DNA of 64,000 nucleotides from Tenacibaculum discolor. Lineage in GTDB: Bacteria; Bacteroidota; Bacteroidia; Flavobacteriales; Flavobacteriaceae. The DNA lies in assembly GCF_003664185.1 (NCBI RefSeq), contig NZ_RCCS01000008.1, forward strand, positions 186,001 to 250,000, in the 5' to 3' direction. Position 1 is the stretch's first letter. Every line of letters begins with the position of its first letter. The position numbers and the translations under genes are program-made. The notes beneath the pieces were generated by a model. It was given only the letters and a program-made list of their open reading frames with translations. It had not been told where the DNA came from and ran no database searches. Of the stretch, positions 39,018-48,252 are shown one piece after another.

Positions 39018-41261
39018 TTAATCTATTACTGATATCGTCCCTGCTTTAATCAGCTTGCCCTCTCTAATAATCTTATAATAAAATATTTTTTGATTGCCTA
39101 AACTCTCTACAGGCCAATCGTTTTTGTAATCAGTTGTTTTTAAAATTTCTTTTCCCCCTGAATTATACAATATTATCTCCACACTAGGCTGATATGCATA
39201 TGAATTTGACAATTTCCAAGTATCATTAATTCCATCTTGGTTAGGAGACACAATATTAGGCACTATAATTTGTCCATCAGGTTCTACTACTTCTATTGTC
39301 TTATATAATGTACAGTTACCTACTTTTACTTGCACTGTATAAAAACCTAATTCAGTTACCTCTAACTGTTCTGTTGTTGACAACAAAGCTCCTGAAGTAT
39401 CTTCTCCTTGATACCATTCGTAATTTTCTCCACCAGCTGCCACAACTATAGCTGAACCGCCCTCTTCCAACACAACAATTTCTGATGGAGTAACTGTTAC
39501 TGCTGAATCATCAAAAGGAATTACATTTATAGGTGCTAATTCATTACTACAGCTTGAATCTGAATATTGTAACACATACTCACCTACTTCAGTTACTACT
39601 AATGTTTGAGGGTCTGAAGGGGTTACATCTTCATCCCCATCTTTTATCCATTGATAAGTATAACTCATATTAAAGTTATCTATTGTGTAAACAATAGAAG
39701 AACCTGCACACAAAGAATTTGAAGTTGATGTAGAAGATACCTGAGGTACCTCTACTAACTTTACATCAATAGCATTAGAATCACCACTCTTTCCAGTATT
39801 TGTGCTTACTGTTAATATATATGAACCATTATCAGCATATGAATTGACAGTATACTCTTCACTTGTTCCTCCTGTAGAAACTCCATCTTTTTTCCAGTCA
39901 AAGTTTAGCATCGCTATTTGATCGGAAGTTAAATCATACTCGTTTCCATCTTCTGCTATAGCTTTTACACCTACCATACTTAACTTAGTAGTAGCTGAAT
40001 TACACTCTTCATAATCTGTAGCAGTTCTAATTACTACATTAAGTGAATCTACAGCTAATAATACAAACTCCTCTGAATCAACTACTGCATCACAAGCCGA
40101 CCCTGTACTTTTTGTAACTCTTGCAAAGTAAGTTCCTGCTGTTGTTGCATCAATACATAATTGATCTTGTACTGCTGTTCCTAATGTTTGTCCGTTTCTA
40201 AACCATTCAATAGTTACATCTTCAACAGGTGTAGCATCATGACTTATACACAGCTCTTTTGATTCTCCAAATAATATAACTCTTTTCAGTGCACCTTCAT
40301 TAGTTACCGTATATCCTGCATCTGTTTGTTGTTGTAGTACAACATCATTTGAAACTGTAGTACATGTTCCTGCTTCTATTTCTAAACGGTATGTACCAAA
40401 TTGCCCTACAGTTGGTGTAGTATATGTTGGGTCGTTTGAAGATTGTTTTAATTCGTCATCTAAATACCAATTATATACATAAGTAGTATTGGTAGCATTT
40501 GCTTCAAATGTATGAGATTGGTCTCCACAAATTTCAATAGTCGAAGCCCCTTTAATTTGCGTATCTGCCCCACTAAGACCATCAACGGTTAAAAACTTTG
40601 ATTTTGGCCCCCCACAAAAACCATAATCTACTACTACAAAATATTTTCCTGTCTCTGTAATAGTGTATTTTGGCTCTTGAGTAGTTACTACTAACTCGTC
40701 TATACCATCAACTCTTCTATACCATAAATACTCTCTATTTACATCAGTATCTAAAAAAACTTCTCTTGATTCACCATTACACAATGTAAAATTATTACCA
40801 TTATTTATAGATAACTCACCTTCTGTAAACATATCATAATACGCTTCAAACGAAGCTGTTTGTACTGTTTGTACAGGATTGCTCGTAGTTACACGTATTA
40901 CATAGTTCTTTCCATAAGTTCCTTCTTGCAACTGAAAACTGATATTATCCATACCTTGACCTTTGTTATAGTCATTTGCAGCTGTACTGATAAGTGTTCT
41001 TAACGTTTTTACTTTAGAAGAATCTGAAAAAGATCCATTTTCATCGGAAAGTTCTATTGTAAAAGTATTAGTATCTTCAAAAATTCCAGTAAAACTTATA
41101 TCTAAAGAATAATCTGTCCCTCCTACTTGATCACAAAGAGATCTATTACTCACCCCCACTAAATCATTAACAACGACGCTTTCAAGCACTTGAGCGCTTG
41201 AATTTATACACAGTAGAAATGATGCTAAAAGTAATAATATGCTTTTAGTGCTTCTTTTCAT
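39018..41261 (-). CDS. sprC: SprC-like secreted protein with T9SS type B C-terminal domain
   Basis: A 747-residue protein with a signal peptide (ILLLLASFLLCINSSAQ) and several Ig-like or PKD-like modules, each with a pair of Cys and a Tyr-Trp core (LWYRRVDG, YNWYLDDE, YQWIKDGD, YEWYQGED). The final 90 residues are a gliding-associated type B domain (IIVPNIVSPNQDGINDTW), so it should be exported by the type IX system and held at the surface. In F. johnsoniae sprC is the first gene of the sprCDBF operon. Here it is also first, divergent from cmk, with a leftward TAAATTTG promoter box at 41285-41292. Confidence 0.75.
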   Translation of the reverse strand: MKRSTKSILLLLASFLLCINSSAQVLESVVVNDLVGVSNRSLCDQVGGTDYSLDISFTGIFEDTNTFTIELSDENGSFSDSSKVKTLRTLISTAANDYNKGQGMDNISFQLQEGTYGKNYVIRVTTSNPVQTVQTASFEAYYDMFTEGELSINNGNNFTLCNGESREVFLDTDVNREYLWYRRVDGIDELVVTTQEPKYTITETGKYFVVVDYGFCGGPKSKFLTVDGLSGADTQIKGASTIEICGDQSHTFEANATNTTYVYNWYLDDELKQSSNDPTYTTPTVGQFGTYRLEIEAGTCTTVSNDVVLQQQTDAGYTVTNEGALKRVILFGESKELCISHDATPVEDVTIEWFRNGQTLGTAVQDQLCIDATTAGTYFARVTKSTGSACDAVVDSEEFVLLAVDSLNVVIRTATDYEECNSATTKLSMVGVKAIAEDGNEYDLTSDQIAMLNFDWKKDGVSTGGTSEEYTVNSYADNGSYILTVSTNTGKSGDSNAIDVKLVEVPQVSSTSTSNSLCAGSSIVYTIDNFNMSYTYQWIKDGDEDVTPSDPQTLVVTEVGEYVLQYSDSSCSNELAPINVIPFDDSAVTVTPSEIVVLEEGGSAIVVAAGGENYEWYQGEDTSGALLSTTEQLEVTELGFYTVQVKVGNCTLYKTIEVVEPDGQIIVPNIVSPNQDGINDTWKLSNSYAYQPSVEIILYNSGGKEILKTTDYKNDWPVESLGNQKIFYYKIIREGKLIKAGTISVID

Positions 41262-41284
41262 TTAAGGGATTCTTTTAAGGGTGT

Positions 41285-41292
41285 CAAATTTA
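41285..41292 (-). promoter_or_regulatory. -7 promoter box of the sprCDBF operon
   Basis: The leftward TAAATTTG matches TANNTTTG and lies 23 bp before the sprC ATG. A TTTG occurs 13 bp upstream of the box, which is shorter than the usual spacing. Confidence 0.5.
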
Positions 41293-41501
41293 TAGTTTTT
41301 CTTAACAAAACTATAATAAAACTAATAAAATTAATAGGGAAATATATAAAATCTATTTTTAACAGGCAACTAAAGTTTTTTTCTCTATTAAAACATCTTA
41401 GTTTTTCATCGTAAATCTATACTAGCCAACACATTAAAACCACATCGATGGCTAGTTCTTTTTGAGCTAATAAACTCGCTACCTATATTAAAATTCTAAT
41501 G

Positions 41502-41509
41502 TATATTTG
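41502..41509 (+). promoter_or_regulatory. -7 promoter box of cmk
   Basis: TATATTTG matches TANNTTTG and lies 19 bp before the cmk ATG. No -33 partner is clear. Confidence 0.45.
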
Positions 41510-41528
41510 CTATCTATTTTTTTGAATC

Positions 41529-42218
41529 ATGACAAAGAAAATCACCATAGCCATTGACGGTTTTTCATCTACAGGAAAAAGCACTATAGCAAAGCAATTA
41601 GCCAAAGAATTAACCTATATTTATGTTGATACAGGCGCTATGTATAGAGCTGTAACTTTATATGCTATGCAGCATAATTATATTTCTGAAAATCATTTTA
41701 ATTCAGAAAAGTTAATTGCTGACTTACATAATATTTCTTTGTCTTTTACATTTAATGAAGAACTTGGTTTTGCTGAAATGTTTTTAAACGGAACCAATGT
41801 TGAAAGAGAAATTAGAACCATTGAAGTTTCTAAATTCGTAAGTAAAGTTGCTGAAGTTTCTGAAATTAGAAAAAAGTTAGTTCGTGAGCAGCAGGAAATG
41901 GGTAAAAACAAAGGGATTGTTATGGATGGTCGCGATATTGGAACTGTAGTTTTTCCTGATGCTGAATTAAAATTATTTATGACTGCTTCTGCCGACAAAC
42001 GCGCTACGCGTCGCTACAAAGAATTATTAGATCGTGGTGATAATGTAAATTATGAAGAAATTTTACAAAATGTACAAGAGCGAGACAGAATAGATTCTAC
42101 CCGAGAAGATTCTCCTTTAGTTATGGCAGACGATGCTATTGAGTTTGATAATTCTGATATGGGACTTAAAGAACAATTTGAACGTATTATGAGTTTAGTT
42201 AACGCTAGAATTCAATAA
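41529..42218 (+). CDS. cmk: cytidylate kinase
   Basis: A 229-residue cytoplasmic enzyme that phosphorylates CMP and dCMP with ATP. The P-loop is at residues 11-19 (GFSSTGKST), followed by YVDTGAMYRAVTLYA at about 31-45, the NMP-binding signature of Cmk. MDGRDIGTVVFPDAELKLFMTA at about 137-158 is the second family signature, and RATRRYKELLDRG forms the lid. The length matches the family. It is divergent from sprC, with 267 bp between start codons that hold both promoters, and is followed by a strong terminator. Confidence 0.96.
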   Translation: MTKKITIAIDGFSSTGKSTIAKQLAKELTYIYVDTGAMYRAVTLYAMQHNYISENHFNSEKLIADLHNISLSFTFNEELGFAEMFLNGTNVEREIRTIEVSKFVSKVAEVSEIRKKLVREQQEMGKNKGIVMDGRDIGTVVFPDAELKLFMTASADKRATRRYKELLDRGDNVNYEEILQNVQERDRIDSTREDSPLVMADDAIEFDNSDMGLKEQFERIMSLVNARIQ

Positions 42219-42242
42219 AAACTACTTTTAATTATTAGTATA

Positions 42243-42276
42243 ATAAACCCACAAGAATTTTGTGGGTTTATTTTTG
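42243..42276 (+). terminator. terminator of cmk
   Basis: The arms ATAAACCCACAA and TTGTGGGTTTAT (12 bp) enclose a GAATT loop, followed by a T run. Confidence 0.9.
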
Positions 42277-42307
42277 CTTTTTTTATGTAAAGTTGTAAAT
42301 TTCTTAC

Positions 42308-43795
42308 ATGAAAAATCTTCGAAAAATAATCAACGTTACTCAAATACGAAAAGCTGACGAACACACTATTACTAAAAAAGGAATTACCTCTTTTGCTTTG
42401 ATGGGGCAAGCATCTTTAGCGTTTGTAAAAGCCATTGAGCCTTTATTAAATCGCTCTCTAAAAATTGCCATTGTTAGTGGTGTTGGAAATAATGGTGGTG
42501 ATGGATTTGCTATTACCAGAATTTTAAGAAGTAAAAAATATACTGTACAACCTTTTTTAATTCAGTTTAAAGATACACTTAGCCCAGATTGTGATATTAA
42601 TTTTCAAAAGCTTGATGATACCATTACTATAAAGTCTATTAGTGAAGTTCCTGATTTTTCTGAATATGACGTGATTATTGATGCTATTTTTGGTTTTGGA
42701 CTTTCCAAACCAATTACTGGTTTTATAAAACATGTTATTGAAAGCATTAATAATGCTAAAAAAACTGTGTATGCTGTTGATGTTCCTTCAGGATTATATT
42801 GTGACAAGTTACCTGATTCAGAAACTGTTGTACAGGCAGATTTAGCCGTAAGTTTTCAACGACCAAAATTTTCTTTCTTTTTTCCTGAAAATGGAACGTT
42901 TGTAAAAAATTGGAAAACGGTTGATATTGGCTTAGATGAAGATTTTATTCAGCAACAAGAGAGCAACTATTACATTCTAAACGAAAAAATTACTGATCTT
43001 TTAATATCTCGAACTCGCCAATCTCACAAAGGAAATTATGGTCATGCAATGTTAATAGCTGGTTCTTACGGAAAAATGGGTGCTGCCGTACTATCTTCTA
43101 AAGCTTGCTTACGAAGTGGTGCAGGCTTGTTAACTAGTTATATACCTAAGTGCGGGTATCAAATTATACAATCTTCTATTCCAGAAGCAATGTGCCTAAC
43201 CGATGAGAATGAAGAATTCGTGACCCAACTCCCAGAAATTTTTAAATACGACATTCTCGGGATAGGTCCTGGAATAGGTGTTAACGAAAAAACGACACAA
43301 CTTGTGAAAAAATTAGTATCGGAAAGTAATAGTCCGTTAGTAATAGATGCCGATGCTATTAATATTATTGCTCAAAACGAAGAATTAAAATCGTTACTTC
43401 CTAAAAACTCTATCTTAACTCCACATATTAAAGAGTTTGATAGATTGGTTGGAAAATCTGACACCTCAACTGAACGTTTTCAGAAACAACTTGAGTTTTC
43501 TGCAAAACATCAATGCATCGTAGTTTTAAAAAATGCATATACTGTGATTTCTTCTCCTGAAGGAAACTTATACTTCAACACTTCTGGAAACCAAGGAATG
43601 GCAACAGGGGGCAGCGGTGATGTACTCACAGGAATCATAACTGGATTATTAGCACAAAACTACACTCCTTTACACGCCGCTTTGTTAGGCGTATTTTTCC
43701 ACGGAAAAGCAGGTGACGAAGCCGCTTGTAAAAAAGGATACAAAGCGTTAATTGCTTCTGATATTATTGATGCTTTACGAATAGAAAAAAGTTAG
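42308..43795 (+). CDS. nnrD: bifunctional NAD(P)H-hydrate epimerase / ADP-dependent dehydratase
   Basis: A 495-residue metabolite-repair enzyme that converts damaged NADHX and NADPHX back to NAD(P)H. The N-terminal YjeF epimerase domain (about 1-215) shows GVGNNGGDGFAITRIL at about 58-73 and DAIFGFGLSKP. The C-terminal dehydratase domain (about 225-490) is of the carbohydrate kinase fold and shows KGNYGHAMLIAGSYGKMGAA and TGGSGDVLTGIITGLLAQ at about 435-452 with the catalytic Asp. The fused arrangement is standard in bacteria. Its 3' end overlaps the convergent symporter gene by four bases. Confidence 0.95.
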   Translation: MKNLRKIINVTQIRKADEHTITKKGITSFALMGQASLAFVKAIEPLLNRSLKIAIVSGVGNNGGDGFAITRILRSKKYTVQPFLIQFKDTLSPDCDINFQKLDDTITIKSISEVPDFSEYDVIIDAIFGFGLSKPITGFIKHVIESINNAKKTVYAVDVPSGLYCDKLPDSETVVQADLAVSFQRPKFSFFFPENGTFVKNWKTVDIGLDEDFIQQQESNYYILNEKITDLLISRTRQSHKGNYGHAMLIAGSYGKMGAAVLSSKACLRSGAGLLTSYIPKCGYQIIQSSIPEAMCLTDENEEFVTQLPEIFKYDILGIGPGIGVNEKTTQLVKKLVSESNSPLVIDADAINIIAQNEELKSLLPKNSILTPHIKEFDRLVGKSDTSTERFQKQLEFSAKHQCIVVLKNAYTVISSPEGNLYFNTSGNQGMATGGSGDVLTGIITGLLAQNYTPLHAALLGVFFHGKAGDEAACKKGYKALIASDIIDALRIEKS

Positions 43796-45453
43796 TTGTC
43801 TTTAGAAAATGTTTGGATTAGTGTTGCTAATAACATTACTAATCCACATCCTAAAGCATTTAACCATAAATAAGGTAGCAAGTCAATATACCAAACTACT
43901 ATAATAATTAATTGTGTAATTATTGCTGCAACAAATACCGCATTCCCTTTTACATATTTTATAAAAAAGGCTAATAAGAATATCCCTAGCACGTTTCCGT
44001 AAAAAATGGAACCTATAATATTTACGAGTTGAATTAAATTATCAAATAAATTAGCTACACAGGCGACTAAAATTGCTAAAATCCCCCAACCTAAAGTGAA
44101 CCATTTTGACATTTTCACATAATGCTCTTCACTATATTCTATTTTGGTATTGCGTTTGTACAAGTCAATTGCTGTCGTACCTCCTAAAGCGTTTAATTCA
44201 GATGCTGTAGAAGACATGGCTGCTGATAAAATTACTGCTAATAATAGACCTATTAATCCTTTGGGTAAATTATTTAGAATAAAGTGAATAAACACATAAT
44301 CTTTATCGTTTGTTTCTACTAACGGATCTACTTCTGAAATAATAGTTTTCGCCTCTTCCTTTAGTATCTTATCTTGTTCATTAAACTCTTGAATCTGTGC
44401 TACATTATCAGGAGTTAACCCTTCAAAAATCAGCGCTTTTTTTCTTCCTTCAATAAAACGATGTTGCTCTTCTAATTTTACATATTGTTCTATTGTTTCA
44501 AGGTTGGAATTTGCTATTGCTTCTCCTGATTTTGGGTTAAAATTTAATGGTGACGGATTAAACTGATAAAATACAAACACCATTACTCCTACTAACAGAA
44601 TAAAAAACTGCATCGGTACTTTTAACAGCCCATTAAAAATCAATCCTAATTGACTCTCTCTTAATGATTTCCCTGATAAATAGCGCTGTACTTGGCTTTG
44701 ATCAGTTCCGAAGTAAGATAGCATTAAAAATGTTCCTCCTAAAATACCTGTCCAAACAGTATAACGGTTATTTAAATCCCAAGAAAAGTCTAGCACTTTC
44801 ATTTTATCAGAAGCACCTGCAATTTCTAGTGCTTTGGTAAATGTAATATCGTCTGGTAAATATTGTAATATCAAGTAAAAAGCAACAAACATTCCTGCGA
44901 AAATTACAGCCATTTGTTGTTTTTGAGTAACACTTACTGCTTTAGTTCCTCCTGAAACGGTGTAAATAATTACCAAAACACCTATTATTATATTTAGCGT
45001 AACTAAATCCCAACCTAAAACTGCTGACAAAATAATAGCTGGGGCAAAAATGGTAATTCCTGCAGCTAATCCACGTTGAATTAAAAACAGAATTGCAGTT
45101 AAGGTTCGAGTTTTTTGATCGAACCTTCCCTCTAAATATTCGTAAGCTGTGTAAACTTTTAATCGGTGATAAATAGGAATAAACACCAAACAGATAATTA
45201 CCATTGCTATTGGTAACCCGAAGTAAAACTGTACAAAGCCCATTCCGCTATGGAACGCTTGTCCTGGAGTAGATAAAAAAGTAATGGCACTGGCTTGTGT
45301 TGCCATAACCGACAAACCAATCGTCCACCATTTACTTTCGTTTCCTCCTTTTATATAATCTTCTACATTTTTACTTCCTCTGGTTTTCCAAGCTCCATAT
45401 AAAACAATAAACAATAAGGTTATTGAAAGAACAATCCAATCTACTATTTGCAT
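43792..45453 (-). CDS. sodium:solute symporter family transporter
   Basis: A 553-residue inner-membrane protein of the SSS (SGLT-like) family that uses the sodium gradient for uptake. About 13 hydrophobic segments are visible. Family signatures include WWTIGLSVMATQASAITFLSTPG (about 37-59), with the sodium-site region of TM1, and YTVSGGTKAVSVTQKQQMAVIF (about 165-186). A hydrophilic insertion of about 75 residues (roughly 320-395, rich in E and K) interrupts two helices and is longer than in typical members. The substrate is unknown. A 34-residue membrane peptide gene lies just upstream on the same strand (45457-45561), three bases before the start. Confidence 0.88.
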   Translation of the reverse strand: MQIVDWIVLSITLLFIVLYGAWKTRGSKNVEDYIKGGNESKWWTIGLSVMATQASAITFLSTPGQAFHSGMGFVQFYFGLPIAMVIICLVFIPIYHRLKVYTAYEYLEGRFDQKTRTLTAILFLIQRGLAAGITIFAPAIILSAVLGWDLVTLNIIIGVLVIIYTVSGGTKAVSVTQKQQMAVIFAGMFVAFYLILQYLPDDITFTKALEIAGASDKMKVLDFSWDLNNRYTVWTGILGGTFLMLSYFGTDQSQVQRYLSGKSLRESQLGLIFNGLLKVPMQFFILLVGVMVFVFYQFNPSPLNFNPKSGEAIANSNLETIEQYVKLEEQHRFIEGRKKALIFEGLTPDNVAQIQEFNEQDKILKEEAKTIISEVDPLVETNDKDYVFIHFILNNLPKGLIGLLLAVILSAAMSSTASELNALGGTTAIDLYKRNTKIEYSEEHYVKMSKWFTLGWGILAILVACVANLFDNLIQLVNIIGSIFYGNVLGIFLLAFFIKYVKGNAVFVAAIITQLIIIVVWYIDLLPYLWLNALGCGLVMLLATLIQTFSKDN

Positions 45454-45456
45454 GGT

Positions 45457-45561
45457 TTATTTTGTATATATGTTAGTGATTATATAAAATAACACGATGT
45501 ATACTAAATTAGCCACTAAGACTAATGTGTATTCTTTTTTCCATACATACTTTTTATCCAT
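45457..45561 (-). CDS. 34-residue single-span membrane peptide, possible symporter partner
   Basis: An ATG at 45561 opens a 34-codon frame that ends three bases before the symporter start. The peptide begins MDKKYVWKKEYT, which is positively charged, and then has one hydrophobic helix (LVLVANLVYIVLFYIIT) and a short tail. This is the layout of a small one-span membrane protein with the N-terminus inside. Tight linkage suggests that it is made together with the symporter and may assist it, as small companion peptides do for some other transporters; this is inference. No strong ribosome site is seen, only an A-rich stretch. Confidence 0.5.
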   Translation of the reverse strand: MDKKYVWKKEYTLVLVANLVYIVLFYIITNIYTK

Positions 45562-45583
45562 ACTTTGTTTGTTTATTAGTTGA

Positions 45584-46345
45584 TTATTGTTTTGGTTTCT
45601 CGTAAAAACTATTGGCTAAAGATGCTTTGTTTAACAAAGGCATTTTAAACTGAATTGGTTCTCTTGCTGGTTCTGTTGGTTGCCCGTTTTCATCTTTAGC
45701 ATACCAAGTTATGGATTTTGGCAACAACAAACCGTTAACATTTTCCCAATCGTTGTATCTTATAATTTTATACGCATCTGTTGGTTCTTTACTAAAAAAG
45801 GTAACCGTATACCCTAACCAAGCCATTTGTTTTGTTTCTGGATGGTAAAATATAAAATAATTATCATCTGGTGAAGTTCCAACGTTGGCTTTGTATGAAA
45901 TTTTTATTCCTGGGTAGGTTACTCCTTTATAAATTAGTGGATTTGTTTCTGAATATACAATACCATCATCTGCTAACACAAAAGGCATTGCATAGAAATA
46001 AAAATATAGGTTATAATAAAACTCAGGATTCCCTTTAAAAGCTGTTGAATCTTGTTGTTGTAACCACACTTCTTTTCCGTCAAATCCTAAAGAATATTCT
46101 GGTGAATTTACTACTGTTTTTCGTGAATGTAAATCTGTCGTATGCTCTTCATTTTTTAGTGTGAATGACAATGTTTTCATTTTCTTCCATTGTTCAATTC
46201 CTCCATGTTTTTTTAAAACCTCTTCTAAAGCTTTTGGATATTTTAACGTTGCTACTTCTTCTTTTTTACTTGTTTCCTTTTTAACTTCTTTTTTACATGC
46301 TATTGAAACAAGAGTTATAGCTATTAGTACTCGTATTTTTTTCAT
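45584..46345 (-). CDS. lipoprotein of the DUF6503 type, function unknown
   Basis: A 253-residue protein with a short signal peptide ending at a lipobox Cys near residue 17 (LVSIAC), followed by a Lys/Glu-rich linker, so it is probably anchored to a membrane. The mature part has the marks of a lipoprotein-localisation-like beta fold: KHGGIEQWKKMKTLSFTL at about 48-65, then repeated aromatic strands, PGIKISYKANVG and KSITWYAKDENGQ. I assign DUF6503 from memory of the opening HGG...W pattern; the role is unknown. It lies 22 bp before the membrane peptide and symporter genes and may be transcribed with them. Confidence 0.65.
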   Translation of the reverse strand: MKKIRVLIAITLVSIACKKEVKKETSKKEEVATLKYPKALEEVLKKHGGIEQWKKMKTLSFTLKNEEHTTDLHSRKTVVNSPEYSLGFDGKEVWLQQQDSTAFKGNPEFYYNLYFYFYAMPFVLADDGIVYSETNPLIYKGVTYPGIKISYKANVGTSPDDNYFIFYHPETKQMAWLGYTVTFFSKEPTDAYKIIRYNDWENVNGLLLPKSITWYAKDENGQPTEPAREPIQFKMPLLNKASLANSFYEKPKQ

Positions 46346-46403
46346 GATAATTGATTTGTTCTAATTGGTCGAAACTGCCACTAAAAATTACAGTAAAAAT
46401 AAA

Positions 46404-46432
46404 AAACTCTCTAAAATACATTTAGAGAGTTT
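46404..46432 (-). terminator. terminator of the phoX-like / peroxidase operon
   Basis: The arms AAACTCTCTAAA and TTTAGAGAGTTT (12 bp) enclose a 5-nt loop. Leftward they are followed by a T run. Confidence 0.85.
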
Positions 46433-46458
46433 GATGTTAACTATAAAAATTGAATGAA

Positions 46459-48252
46459 TTATTCATCCGTTAAGGCTTCCATAAAAGCTATTAGGTCTTT
46501 AATTTCTTTTTCTGACAAATTCAATTTATCTGATGGTAACGTTTGATTTGGAACTTTATATCCTAATCCTTGTCCACCACCTTTATTATAAAAATCAACT
46601 ACTTGTTCTAAGGTTTCATATACCCCATTATGCATATAGGGAGCCGTTTTGGATACATTACGAACGGTAGAAGTTTTGAAAAAGTATTTTCGTTCTTCAG
46701 TTTTAAATATATTATAGGCACCTAAATCATCATCTAACTCTGTTTCTTCTAAATTTGGAACTCCTATAGACTCTACCTCAGTCTCAGTAAAATTAGGTGG
46801 AACTGTTCCATTAAACACAGGTGGAAAGTGGCAGGTCGCACATTTTGCTTTTCCCATAAAAAGGTTAAAACCATTTATTTCAGAAGTTGTTAAGGTGTTT
46901 TCTTTATTATTAATGTTTTTATCAAACTTTGAACTAAAGTCTCCTAAACTTCTAATGTAATTTGCCATCGCGTTTCTGATATTAAAATCAGTTACTTCTC
47001 CATATAAATCAGTAAATGATTTTGTATATACACTATCACTTTTTACAGTTTCTGTCAAATTTTCTAAATTGGTATGAAACTCATTTTTATTTTCAACAAC
47101 TCCAACAATTTGTCCTTCTAAACTTCCCGCTCTTCCATCATGAAAAAAAGTTTGTTGATAAGCTGCATATGGTAATGTTGGTGTATTTCTTTTTTGCTTC
47201 GGAAAAGTTGCTAATCCATCAGTAAAAGCTTTATCCTTAATATGACAAGTAGCACAGCTCATAACGCCATTTTTTGATAGGCTTTTATCATTAAATAACT
47301 TTTTTCCTAAAGCTATTTTCTCATCAGACATAGCTTTCTCTAACTGATGATAGTCATTAAAAAAATCAACATTAAATGTTTCTTTTGAAAATAATGAAGT
47401 AATGTTATTATTGAACGCCATAGTTAATGGAAATTTTACTTTCCAATCTTCTGAGGTTTTTACCAACAGCTCTAATTGTTTATGTATATGATTTCTTATA
47501 AAATCATAGCGATTAAACGACTCAAAATCATCTTTTTGTAATACTTTTTGAGCTATTTGTAACTCATTTACAAAATTGCTATATAAATTGTCTTTTGAAA
47601 ACTCACTTTCATACGTATTTATAATAAAAAAAAAGGTTTCGTAATTTGTTTTTGCTTCTATTAATGATTGTTCTAATACTGGTGAGTCAAAACCTGTAAT
47701 TCCTACCAAAGCTATACGAGCAATTTGATCGCGTAACAACCACAAAATATGATGCTTTTTTAAATACAACGTATTGTTTGCCGCTATTAGTTTAAGTCTA
47801 TTTTTGGTTATATTTACAGCATCTTTTAAAGCAATAACCTCAACTTCATTTTCATGCAACAACTCTTCTATAACCTGAAAACCAAAAGGGTTTCTTATGT
47901 TTATGTTTGTAGCATCTTCTTCATCTATTCTTAAAAGATTAGGGCTATTTAAACTCTTATAATTTTCTTTATCAACAAATGATAAAATAGGTTCAATTAA
48001 CTTAAACTCTCTTCTTGCTAATTTGTATTTTTTTAGTTTTTCTGAGACCTCATCAACAGCATTAATTTCTTCTAAATTTGAAATACAGCTGTCAAGATGT
48101 TTTGAATAGTATTCCTGAACTCTAGCTACTAAAGCTTGATTATCAACTTTTGTATAACTCGCTGTTTTTTCTTGTTTACAACTAATTATAGATACTAGAA
48201 AAAGACACATGATAACATGTGCCTTTTTTATTTTTTTAAAATTGTTTGTCAT
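46459..48252 (-). CDS. di-haem cytochrome c peroxidase (MauG/CcpA family) with N-terminal extension
   Basis: A 597-residue lipoprotein (lipobox SIISC, Cys 25). The C-terminal half is a bacterial di-haem peroxidase with CATCH at 333-337 and CATCH at 471-475; YMHNG near 539-543 may supply the Met ligand. Such enzymes reduce hydrogen peroxide or oxidise a partner in the periplasm. Residues 30-300 are an all-helical extension that is not part of the usual 350-residue peroxidase and resembles imelysin-like helical domains; the homology is a guess. Its ATG shares one base with the stop of the phoX-like gene (TAATG). A terminator-like hairpin lies within its first 20 codons (48204-48223). Confidence 0.88.
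   Translation of the reverse strand: MTNNFKKIKKAHVIMCLFLVSIISCKQEKTASYTKVDNQALVARVQEYYSKHLDSCISNLEEINAVDEVSEKLKKYKLARREFKLIEPILSFVDKENYKSLNSPNLLRIDEEDATNINIRNPFGFQVIEELLHENEVEVIALKDAVNITKNRLKLIAANNTLYLKKHHILWLLRDQIARIALVGITGFDSPVLEQSLIEAKTNYETFFFIINTYESEFSKDNLYSNFVNELQIAQKVLQKDDFESFNRYDFIRNHIHKQLELLVKTSEDWKVKFPLTMAFNNNITSLFSKETFNVDFFNDYHQLEKAMSDEKIALGKKLFNDKSLSKNGVMSCATCHIKDKAFTDGLATFPKQKRNTPTLPYAAYQQTFFHDGRAGSLEGQIVGVVENKNEFHTNLENLTETVKSDSVYTKSFTDLYGEVTDFNIRNAMANYIRSLGDFSSKFDKNINNKENTLTTSEINGFNLFMGKAKCATCHFPPVFNGTVPPNFTETEVESIGVPNLEETELDDDLGAYNIFKTEERKYFFKTSTVRNVSKTAPYMHNGVYETLEQVVDFYNKGGGQGLGYKVPNQTLPSDKLNLSEKEIKDLIAFMEALTDE
48204..48223 (-). other. terminator-like hairpin within the start of the peroxidase gene
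   Basis: In the sense RNA the arms GGCACAUG and CAUGUGUC pair over 8 bp (one G-U) around a UUAU loop and are followed directly by UUUUUCU. This is the form of an intrinsic terminator, yet it lies in codons 10-17 of the second gene of the operon. Confidence 0.5.
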
